Both the position numbers and the translations under genes were made by a program. Below are positions 1 through 6,507 of a stretch of 13,581 bases of DNA, piece by piece. The stretch covers positions 1 through 13,581 of the forward strand of contig JAGBIR010000010.1 in assembly GCA_017934845.1 (NCBI GenBank), read 5' to 3'. Below the pieces are notes generated by a model that saw nothing but the letters and a program-made list of their open reading frames with translations, was not told the DNA's origin and searched no databases. Each line of letters begins with the position of its first letter. Within the stretch, counting starts at the first letter, position 1. The stretch is from Alistipes sp. GTDB taxonomy: Bacteria; Bacteroidota; Bacteroidia; Bacteroidales; Rikenellaceae.

Positions 1-1905
1 CAATACGGGGCGGTTCTCATTAACTAAACGAACAATCTCGTCGATAACTGCGCTATACTTCTCGCGAACGGTCTTGTAAATCAAATCCTCGCGATCGTCA
101 CGAATAACGGGACGGTTTGTGGGGATAACCACAACGTCCAACTTATAGATGTTCCAGAATTCCGATGCCTCGGTCTCGGCAGTACCGGTCATACCTGCCA
201 ACTTGTGATACATACGGAAATAGTTCTGCAAGGTAATTGTAGCGAATGTCTGGGTTGCAGCCTCGACCTTTACACGCTCCTTGGCCTCGATAGCCTGATG
301 CAGACCATCCGAGTAGCGGCGACCATCCAAGATACGACCTGTCTGCTCATCGACAATCTTAACCTTGTTGTCCATCACAACATACTCGACATCCTTCTCA
401 AACATCGAATATGCCTTCAGGAGCTGGTTTACGGTGTGAACGCGCTCCGACTTGATTGAATAGTCGTTAATAAGGGCATCCTTGCGCTGTACCTTCTCCT
501 CGACCGACAACTCCTGCTTCTCCAACTCGGCAACCTCCGAACCAATATCGGGAAGGATGAAGAAACCATCCTCGTTGAAGAACTTCGAGAGTACCTCGTG
601 ACCCTTATCGGTAAGCTCGACAGAGTTCATCTTCTCGTCGATTACGAAGTACAGATCGTCGGTAATCTCGTGCATACGACGGTTGTTGTCCTGCATATAG
701 ATGTTCTTGGTCTTCTGGAACTGAACCTTGATACCCGGCTCCGAGAGGAACTTAATCAATGGCTTATACTTCGGAAGACCCTTGTGCGCACGATAGAGCA
801 GTATGCCACCCTCGTCGGGCTTACCGGCCTCGAAGAGCTTGCGAGACTCGGCAACCAACTGTGTTACGAAGCTCTTCTGCAAAGAGTGAAGATGCTCGAT
901 CGATGGACGATACTGCTCGAAGAGCTGATCGTCACCCTTGGGTACGGGACCAGAGATGATAAGCGGCGTACGCGCATCGTCGATCAATACAGAATCGACC
1001 TCATCGACAATGGCGTAGTGGTGCTTGCGCTGTACCAAATCCTTGGGCGAGGATGCCATATTGTCGCGCAAGTAGTCAAAACCATACTCGTTGTTTGTAC
1101 CGAATGTAATATCGGCCATATAAGCCTTGCGGCGCGCCTCTGAGTTGGGCTGGTGCTTGTCGATACAATCTACCGACAGACCGTGGAACTCATACATAGG
1201 GCCCATCCACTCCGAGTCACGACGTGCCAGATAGTCGTTCACCGTAACGACGTGAACACCCTTGCATGCCAAGGCGTTGAGGAATACGGGAAGTGTTGCA
1301 ACAAGTGTCTTACCCTCACCCGTAGCCATCTCCGAAATCTTACCCTTGTGAAGAACAACACCACCAAAGAGCTGTACATCGTAGTGTACCATCTCCCACT
1401 TAAGGTCGTTACCGCCGGCTGTCCAGTGGGTAGCGTAAATTGCCTTGTCACCCTCGATGGTAACAAAATCCTTCTCGGCAGCCAAATCGCGGTCGAAATC
1501 GTTTGCTGTAACTACAACGGTCTCGTTCTGTGTGAAACGGCGTGCAGTATCCTTCATAATTGCGAAAGCCTCGGGCAGAATCTCGTCCAGCACCTGCTCG
1601 ATCTTCTCGTCGATACGCTTTGTTGTGTTGTCGATATCCTTCGAGATAGACTCCTTCTCTGAAAGGGTGGTACCTGCCAACTCCAACTTCGCCTTCTGCT
1701 CGACGATGTGAGCCTCGTCAGAGGCGATGAAATCGGCAATTTTCTTCATCAAAGCTGCGCTATGCGCACGCAACTCGTCATTTGAGAGCTTCTCGATCGA
1801 AGGGTATATCTCCTTAATCTTCTTTACGTAAGGCTCAATCTGCTTACGATCTTTATCGGCTTTCGAGCCGAAGAAGAATTTGATAATACTGCTGACTATA
1901 TCCAT
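1..1905 (-). CDS. secA: Protein translocase ATPase SecA, N-terminal 635 codons (3' end beyond window)
   Basis: SecA is the cytosolic motor that pushes unfolded preproteins through SecYEG by ATP hydrolysis. The frame opens with ATG at 1905 and stays open to base 1, so only the N-terminal part is present. Visible motifs are Walker A (ATGEGKT, about residues 193-199), the strongly conserved [30 protein letters not shown] and the DEVD Walker B box (about 300-303). Further on are [19 protein letters not shown]...[22 protein letters not shown] and IPTNRP. It is cut just after NRPVL, before the second half of the motor. This point lies near residue 422 in E. coli SecA, so about 200 extra residues are inserted, as in other Bacteroidota SecA proteins. 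The insertions are near residues 60-100 (charged, helical), about 130-175, and about 320-430 in the preprotein-binding region. A promoter lies 40-71 nt upstream. Identity is certain. Confidence 0.97.
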   Translation of the reverse strand, partial: MDIVSSIIKFFFGSKADKDRKQIEPYVKKIKEIYPSIEKLSNDELRAHSAALMKKIADFIASDEAHIVEQKAKLELAGTTLSEKESISKDIDNTTKRIDEKIEQVLDEILPEAFAIMKDTARRFTQNETVVVTANDFDRDLAAEKDFVTIEGDKAIYATHWTAGGNDLKWEMVHYDVQLFGGVVLHKGKISEMATGEGKTLVATLPVFLNALACKGVHVVTVNDYLARRDSEWMGPMYEFHGLSVDCIDKHQPNSEARRKAYMADITFGTNNEYGFDYLRDNMASSPKDLVQRKHHYAIVDEVDSVLIDDARTPLIISGPVPKGDDQLFEQYRPSIEHLHSLQKSFVTQLVAESRKLFEAGKPDEGGILLYRAHKGLPKYKPLIKFLSEPGIKVQFQKTKNIYMQDNNRRMHEITDDLYFVIDEKMNSVELTDKGHEVLSKFFNEDGFFILPDIGSEVAELEKQELSVEEKVQRKDALINDYSIKSERVHTVNQLLKAYSMFEKDVEYVVMDNKVKIVDEQTGRILDGRRYSDGLHQAIEAKERVKVEAATQTFATITLQNYFRMYHKLAGMTGTAETEASEFWNIYKLDVVVIPTNRPVIRDDREDLIYKTVREKYSAVIDEIVRLVNENRPVL

Positions 1906-1944
1906 AATTTTTAAATTTTATTGTCAAATGTCTGAAAAATCTTA

Positions 1945-1976
1945 CAAATGTAGTGATTTATTGTGAAATACGCAAA
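1945..1976 (-). promoter_or_regulatory. Promoter of secA (Bacteroidota -33/-7 type)
   Basis: Read on the minus strand, TTTG (1976-1973) is followed after exactly 20 nt by TACATTTG (1952-1945). This matches the Bacteroidota primary-sigma consensus TTTG-N19-20-TAnnTTTG in every fixed position. Transcription should start near 1938-1940, which leaves an A/T-rich leader of about 33-35 nt before the secA ATG. The leader has no obvious Shine-Dalgarno sequence, as is usual in this phylum. It implies that secA can be expressed independently of the operon upstream. Confidence 0.75.
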
Positions 1977-1977
1977 C

Positions 1978-2004
1978 CTTCGCGCGCGTATAATGCGCGA
2001 GAAG
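1978..2004 (-). terminator. Hairpin between the DUF2851 gene and secA, possible weak terminator
   Basis: The arms are CTTC/GAAG and CGCGC/GCGCG with one mismatched pair between them and a 7-nt loop. The hairpin lies about 80 nt beyond the DUF2851 stop and directly upstream of the -33 box of the secA promoter, where a terminator of the upstream operon would be expected. No strong run of U follows on the minus strand (GGTTTGCGTATTT), so efficient intrinsic termination is doubtful. The rest of the 177-nt gap (1906-2082) shows no coding frame of interest. Confidence 0.35.
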
Positions 2005-2082
2005 CGAAATATGCTAAAAAATTTGCGATTTGGAATAATTTTGGCAAAGTGGGGTAATGGTCGGATATCAACCTGAAAATGC

Positions 2083-3039
2083 TTACTCCTCGGCCTGCTT
2101 TTTCTCCCACTGCTTTATGATGCGACGACCTACGACGCACTCCTCGCAACGATGGTCGCGGCAATACTCGAATGAGAGTTGCAAAAGAGCTTGCGAGTCG
2201 TATGCCGTGCGGGCGATTTTGCCGTAGCTGTTCCACTGCGAAATAATGGAGTTCTTCTCGGCCGGAACGCTCTCCAGAAGCGACAATGCACGCGCACGCA
2301 ACACCTCGCTATTTGTGTAGGCACTATAAGCAAACTGCATCTGTGCAACGAGGTTAATGGCCAGAAGGTCGGTCTTTGTGCGGCCCATACGTTTCGATAC
2401 CGATTGCGACTCCTTGGCAGGAGTGTAGTGCGTCAGCCAATAGGGTTGTGTAGTGACGCTAAACAGTGAGTTTACATCGTCGGCCGAACGGCACTCCAAT
2501 ATGCGATCCATAATGTGGGGTGTTGAGGCCAGCAACGTAGTGATTTGCGACAGACGCAATATGGGATGATTGTTGGGGTAGATACGCGTGAGTTTCCAAT
2601 ACGACGGATCCATCGCTTCGATGCTGTACTTCTTCGACAGATAGACAAAATCGCGCTTTAGGTTCAAGATATATTCGTCGTGCGGATATAACTCCAACAG
2701 CCCCGACGTTCCAATCAGCAGGGCCTCAATATTATGCGGTGAGAGTCTTTCGCGCAGGATGGTAGCATAGGGAACGCGTCGTGCTAATGTGGTAAATCCC
2801 TCCTTGTTGTCCTGACCGCCCATCGTACGCATCAGCATCAAATAGAAGGTCTGCGCCCAATTGCTATCGCTCTGTTCGTAAAAGCTCTTTATGTCGTTAT
2901 TCTTGCGTTCGAGGCGTTCAAAGCCAAGTCGATTGTAAAACTCCAAACGATGCAGCTCATCGCACTTTGCCAAATAGGCACCGCAGGCGTAGTATGATGC
3001 GCCTGCTTTAAGTTTGTTGATGGCTTCACGTTTGTCCAT
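2083..3039 (-). CDS. DUF2851 family protein, short form lacking the usual N-terminal part
   Basis: Function unknown. The 318-residue product carries the C-terminal two thirds typical of DUF2851: RLGFERLERK near the start, WAQTFYLMLMRTMGG, an HNIEALLIGTSGLL segment, a P.NHPILRLSQ segment and YWLTHY. Towards the end are LL.SVPAEKNSIISQW, DSQALLQL and the cysteine-bearing tail YCRDHRCEECVVGRRII. Family members I know of are about 420 residues and begin with a further region of roughly 100 residues, which is absent here. The frame stays open upstream of the ATG for some 45 codons, but their translation does not resemble the missing part, so a simple misplaced start does not explain the difference. 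No signal peptide or membrane segment is seen. It follows the SufT gene by 35 nt and is probably the last gene of the lptD operon. The tail cysteines (CRDHRCEEC) could bind a metal, but that is a guess. Confidence 0.85.
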   Translation of the reverse strand: MDKREAINKLKAGASYYACGAYLAKCDELHRLEFYNRLGFERLERKNNDIKSFYEQSDSNWAQTFYLMLMRTMGGQDNKEGFTTLARRVPYATILRERLSPHNIEALLIGTSGLLELYPHDEYILNLKRDFVYLSKKYSIEAMDPSYWKLTRIYPNNHPILRLSQITTLLASTPHIMDRILECRSADDVNSLFSVTTQPYWLTHYTPAKESQSVSKRMGRTKTDLLAINLVAQMQFAYSAYTNSEVLRARALSLLESVPAEKNSIISQWNSYGKIARTAYDSQALLQLSFEYCRDHRCEECVVGRRIIKQWEKKQAEE

Positions 3040-3074
3040 ATTGATGTGTGGTAACGGCTTTGCAATATGGCTAA

Positions 3075-3395
3075 TTACAAAAGATTGAGCTCCAATAGGG
3101 CCTCCTCCGACATCATGCTGCGATCCCAGGGTGGCTCGAACGTCAGTATGATATTTACCGACTTTACGCCCTCAATCTTCTTAACTTGAGTATTTATATC
3201 GTCAATCAGAAGATCTGCCATCGGACAGTTGGGGGCGGTGAGTGTCATACGTATGTTTGCTACGCCTTCGGGATCGAAATCTATCTCATAGATAAGGCCC
3301 AAATCGTAGATGTTGACCGGTATTTCGGGGTCATAGATGTTCTTGAGTGTAAGAACAATATCGTGCTCGACTTTCAAAATCTCTTCCGGAGTCAT
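3075..3395 (-). CDS. SufT/MIP18-type (DUF59) Fe-S cluster assembly factor
   Basis: A small cytosolic protein of the MIP18/DUF59 family, whose members (SufT, PaaD-like, yeast Cia2) help deliver or mature iron-sulfur clusters on target proteins. Counted from ATG 3395 it has 106 residues. Motifs are MTPEEILKVEHDIVLTLKNI, then DPEIPVNIYDLGLIYEI, the loop MTLTAPNCPMADLL with the conserved cysteine, and a C-terminal EPPWDRSMMSEEALLEL. I chose ATG 3395 because family homology starts at this methionine. Frames from ATG 3440 or 3455 would add 15-20 residues of no recognisable sequence and would run into the end of sufE. With this start the gene lies 31 nt after the sufE stop, so the two are surely cotranscribed and act in the same process. 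No sufBCD or sufS gene is in the window. Use of the symbol sufT would be reasonable but is not proven. Confidence 0.9.
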   Translation of the reverse strand: MTPEEILKVEHDIVLTLKNIYDPEIPVNIYDLGLIYEIDFDPEGVANIRMTLTAPNCPMADLLIDDINTQVKKIEGVKSVNIILTFEPPWDRSMMSEEALLELNLL

Positions 3396-3426
3396 TTGTC
3401 TGCGAACTGTGTGGTTTTTTAATATA

Positions 3427-3843
3427 TTAGGCTTGAGCATTAAATGCCAAAGCATACATTTTCATCTGCTTAATCATAGCCAGAAGGCCGTTGCTGCGCG
3501 TTGGCGACAGATTCTCTTCCAAACCGATAGCACCAATGAAATATAGCTCTAAATCGAGCAATTCTTGTGGTGTGCGGCCATTCATTACGCGAATCAGCAG
3601 CGCAATGATGCCTTTGGTGATAATAGCATCGCTATCGGCCGAGAAAAACACCTTGCCATCCTCCAGTCGCGCATCGACCCATACCCTCGATTGGCAACCT
3701 TTTATGATATAATCATCGGTGCGATGCTCGGCGGCAATGGCGGGCAGAGTGTCGCTCAACTCAATCAAATAATCGTATTTATCCAACCAATCGTCAAATA
3801 TCGAGAACTCCTCGATAATCTGCTCTTGAATATTATCTTTCAT
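3427..3843 (-). CDS. sufE: SufE family cysteine-desulfuration protein
   Basis: SufE accepts persulfide sulfur from the cysteine desulfurase SufS and passes it to the SufBCD scaffold for Fe-S cluster assembly in the cytosol. The product has 138 residues, normal for the family. The key active-site cysteine is Cys50 in the motif YIIKGCQSRVW, matching Cys51 of E. coli SufE. Other family features are the N-terminal helix with FDDWLDKYDYLIELSD, LP, the strand segment FFADSD-like around VFFSADSDAIITKGIIALLI, a GRTPQELL segment, and GLEENLSPTRSNGL. The purine-rich AGAGAGAA directly before the ATG is the nearest thing to a ribosome binding site. It starts 17 nt after the stop of the phosphatase-like gene, and the Fe-S factor follows. 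Identity is secure. The partner SufS must be encoded elsewhere. Confidence 0.95.
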   Translation of the reverse strand: MKDNIQEQIIEEFSIFDDWLDKYDYLIELSDTLPAIAAEHRTDDYIIKGCQSRVWVDARLEDGKVFFSADSDAIITKGIIALLIRVMNGRTPQELLDLELYFIGAIGLEENLSPTRSNGLLAMIKQMKMYALAFNAQA

Positions 3844-3860
3844 TTCTCTCTAAAAATAGT

Positions 3861-5480
3861 CTATTGTAACTTCAACGCCTCACCCTCGGCAGCCGATGGT
3901 GGGTTGATTTTCATAATGTTGGCAAGAGTTGTTGCCAACGATGTCATATCAATCTTTGTATCGTATTGCTTGGCTGTGATGCCACCGCCATAGATAATCA
4001 GAGGTACTTGAGTATCATAGCGATACATCGAGCCGGATGACGAACGTACACCCTCACGCTCCTCGATCCATCCGGGCATAAGATTCAAAATTACATCGCC
4101 CGAACGACGAGGATAGAATCCATTTTGCATCTTTCGACCATAGCCGCTACCAAAGTAGCTGCTGCGCATAGCCTCGGCCGATGTGGCGTGCGAAACACCG
4201 CGAAGCTGCATGACGAATGTTGCCACTTCGTGCTGCATATCGGCAATTGACAGCCCTTTCTCGTATATGAGATTGTGGTTTAGATACAACGCGCGGTCGA
4301 TATAACCCAAAATCCATTGACCATTGCCATATTTTGCTCCGATGAATGCGTTTGTGATAACCTCGGCCTGCATTGTGTTGAAACGCTCCTGCTCCTTGCC
4401 CGGTGAGTCGAACGAGGGACTTGTGCCGTGGTCTGACGTAAGGGTAATCACAAGCTGGTCGGGTGAAGTAACCTGCGCGAGTGAGAAGGTTATGAAATCA
4501 GCCAAATCGAGGTCCAATCTGTAGAGCATATCCTCGTACTCTACCGATTCGGGGCCGAAGTGGCTGCTAACCTCACGCGGGGTATCAAGCACGATATTAA
4601 GAATGTCGGTTACTTCATCCTTACCCATCTCATTTTTGCCGATGACCTGCTTTGCAAAGGCAAGAACAGCACTATTGCCGGCGGGCGACAGAGTCATCAT
4701 GTCGTAGGCCGTATTATCGGAATTTTTCTTCGAGATGGTAGCCTCACCGACAAAGTCGATACGCTTGTTCTTCTTGCTGTGAAGACCCTCTACGCGAGAT
4801 ACTTGCGAGTTGCGATAGCTGTCGTATGGCAGCATTGTTGACCAACGCTTTACCGAGTAGGCCTGATTTATGTCTGCCTCGTTGTAGGGGGTAATCCATT
4901 CGGGCAATTTGTCGGTATAGAAGGTCGATGTTGTCCAATATGTCTTGTTTCGCTCCATCCAATAGACCTCGCCCGTACGACCTGCCATAACGATAGCCGA
5001 CAGCGGCTCGATCGCGATTGTTGTGACGCGAGATTCAGGGTGCTGCTCACGCAGTGCATCCGAGAGGGTCTGCGCCGTTAGCTGTCGTGGCGAGTATTGG
5101 CCCGAGCCACTGCTGAAGTTGAGGCTCTGCTCGCGTTTATCCTCAATCAGGGGGATGAGTTTGTTTGTAACATAGTCAAACCAGCGATTGGCCACAACTC
5201 CGTGAGTCGATGGCATAGCTCCCGTTGAGAGTGTAGCCAACGATACGGGGGTGGTGGTCTGCATATAGTCGTATGACGCCTCATCGAAATATGCTCCGCC
5301 CTGCATCAAACGGCGGAAACCTCCTTCAGAAAAGTTCTCGCCATAGCGGTTCAAATCGTCGGCACGGAGCGAACTAACCACGATATTAACGACCAATCGG
5401 GGCTGGGCATTCAAATGTGAGGCCGATGCATAAACGGCTAATAGAATTATAATTACAAATATGTATCGTAATGTTTTCAT
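3861..5480 (-). CDS. Secreted PafA-like alkaline-phosphatase-superfamily protein, probable pseudoenzyme
   Basis: The product has 539 residues. A signal peptide (hydrophobic residues 7-20, likely cleavage after LNA-Q) sends it out of the cytoplasm. The sequence follows PafA, the zinc phosphatase of Elizabethkingia, from end to end: RLVVNIVVSSLRADDLNRY, the nucleophile block TTTPVSLATLSTG, HGVVANRWFD, QYSPRQL, HFGPES, TLTSDHGTSP and MYRYDTQVPLIIYGGG. By my alignment the nucleophile Thr77, Asn98, Asp350 and His351 are kept. Four metal ligands are replaced: D38 by Ser36, D305 by Arg302, H309 by Ser306 and H486 by Gln491. The phosphate-contacting K162 and R164 are Glu158 and Leu160. It is therefore unlikely to work as a normal two-zinc phosphatase. 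ATG 5480 was chosen because it starts the signal peptide; the frame from 5618 would overlap the GSCFA gene and add 46 unrelated residues. It sits 41 nt after the GSCFA gene and 17 nt before sufE. The fold is certain, the loss of activity inferred. Confidence 0.88.
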   Translation of the reverse strand: MKTLRYIFVIIILLAVYASASHLNAQPRLVVNIVVSSLRADDLNRYGENFSEGGFRRLMQGGAYFDEASYDYMQTTTPVSLATLSTGAMPSTHGVVANRWFDYVTNKLIPLIEDKREQSLNFSSGSGQYSPRQLTAQTLSDALREQHPESRVTTIAIEPLSAIVMAGRTGEVYWMERNKTYWTTSTFYTDKLPEWITPYNEADINQAYSVKRWSTMLPYDSYRNSQVSRVEGLHSKKNKRIDFVGEATISKKNSDNTAYDMMTLSPAGNSAVLAFAKQVIGKNEMGKDEVTDILNIVLDTPREVSSHFGPESVEYEDMLYRLDLDLADFITFSLAQVTSPDQLVITLTSDHGTSPSFDSPGKEQERFNTMQAEVITNAFIGAKYGNGQWILGYIDRALYLNHNLIYEKGLSIADMQHEVATFVMQLRGVSHATSAEAMRSSYFGSGYGRKMQNGFYPRRSGDVILNLMPGWIEEREGVRSSSGSMYRYDTQVPLIIYGGGITAKQYDTKIDMTSLATTLANIMKINPPSAAEGEALKLQ

Positions 5481-5521
5481 ATAATTTATTTTGGTTGCGG
5501 TCGTAAAAGTAGTATAAAAAT

Positions 5522-6493
5522 CTATAAATAACTCGTAAAAGTAGCTTTTTCGGCCGAGAAATCTATCTCGGCATTTTGGCTCTCCAACTTTGTGATTTCG
5601 TCTAATTGGCGGCGGCAAAATGTTCGATGTGAGTCGCTGTCGGGGTTAAATGGGCGGTGGGCGGCGGCTGTCGTAATGCGCTTAATCTGCTCAATCAGAT
5701 TGCGAGTCGCGGGTGTAAATGCCGCCTCCGAAAATCGCTCCCAAATATAATCTATGGCTAACGGCGATGGATGCGTCATGTCGTCGGCATAGAAGCGATA
5801 GTCGCGTAACTCGTCGTTTACAATCTCGAACGATGGGAAGTAGAGTGTGTTGGGATATTGGCGCGTAAGTTCGCCAATGGCAACACGCAATATGGCTTTG
5901 CTAAGTGAGTTCTCCTCCAGCCCCTCGCTTAAATGGCGGATGGGGCTAACCGTAAATATTACCCTCTTGTTCTTCAGTACTCCCTCCAGCAATGCCTTAT
6001 ATCGCTCGACAATCTCCTCGACCGATAGCATCTGTCGCGTAAAATGCGATTGCGGTTGTTTGTGACAATTGGCAACCGTATGTCCACTCTCAGCCAAGCG
6101 ATATACAATAGCGGTGCCAAATGTAATAATATAGGTATCGGCGGAGGTTATTGCTTCTGCGCCGCGATCGACGCCCTGACGCATCGCCTCCAATGTAAGC
6201 GTAACGTCGGAGTGCGAAAACGAGGAGTGAAAATCATACGAGAACCACTTCTCGTTGCTGTAGTGCAGATCGGTCATCGTCGGGTAGTGGCGATTGGCCA
6301 TACGCTCAATAGCCAAAGCTATCGATTCGGGATTGAACAAAATACCTGTCGGCGATGCCGTAATATGAAATTTCGCATTGGCAAGGCGCGTAGCAATATT
6401 CTCGGCAAAGCACGAACCGAGCGATAGTATCTGCTCGGAATGGCTAATGCGATGCTGAAAAGGTGCTATTGGTATGACGGTACGAAATTCCAT
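5522..6493 (-). CDS. GSCFA domain protein (SGNH-hydrolase-like)
   Basis: A GSCFA family protein of 323 residues, a common length. The defining motif SLGSCFAENIA lies at residues 24-34, followed by ITASPTGILFNP, the middle blocks WFSYDFHSSFSH, IITFGTAIVYR and VANCHK, then FTVSPIRHLSEG. Near residue 237 is a YADDMTHPSPLAIDYIWERF block whose Asp237/Asp238 and His241 resemble the Asp-x-x-His pair of SGNH hydrolases. The Ser27 in GSC would be the matching nucleophile. No signal peptide is seen, so it should act in the cytosol. The family is thought to be related to GDSL/SGNH esterases but has no firmly known substrate. It starts 14 nt after the ABC-F stop and precedes the phosphatase-like gene by 41 nt, inside the same transcript. 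Family assignment is firm; activity and substrate are unknown. Confidence 0.93.
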   Translation of the reverse strand: MEFRTVIPIAPFQHRISHSEQILSLGSCFAENIATRLANAKFHITASPTGILFNPESIALAIERMANRHYPTMTDLHYSNEKWFSYDFHSSFSHSDVTLTLEAMRQGVDRGAEAITSADTYIITFGTAIVYRLAESGHTVANCHKQPQSHFTRQMLSVEEIVERYKALLEGVLKNKRVIFTVSPIRHLSEGLEENSLSKAILRVAIGELTRQYPNTLYFPSFEIVNDELRDYRFYADDMTHPSPLAIDYIWERFSEAAFTPATRNLIEQIKRITTAAAHRPFNPDSDSHRTFCRRQLDEITKLESQNAEIDFSAEKATFTSYL

Positions 6494-6507
6494 TATACTA
6501 TATTATT

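Noticed and set aside
598..1662. Two long plus-strand open frames (598-1143 and 1153-1662) opposite secA
   Set aside because: They are antisense to well-conserved SecA motifs, show no recognisable domain, and result from codon bias in secA.
1989..1994. TATAAT in the loop of the hairpin near 1990
   Set aside because: Bacteroidota do not use the classic -10 TATAAT, and no plus-strand gene follows.
3396..3455. Longer start for the SufT-type gene at 3455 or 3440
   Set aside because: The added residues overlap the end of sufE and match nothing in the family; homology begins at ATG 3395.
5481..5618. Upstream extension of the phosphatase-like gene to ATG 5618
   Set aside because: It overlaps the GSCFA gene end, adds 46 residues without similarity, and would bury the signal peptide.
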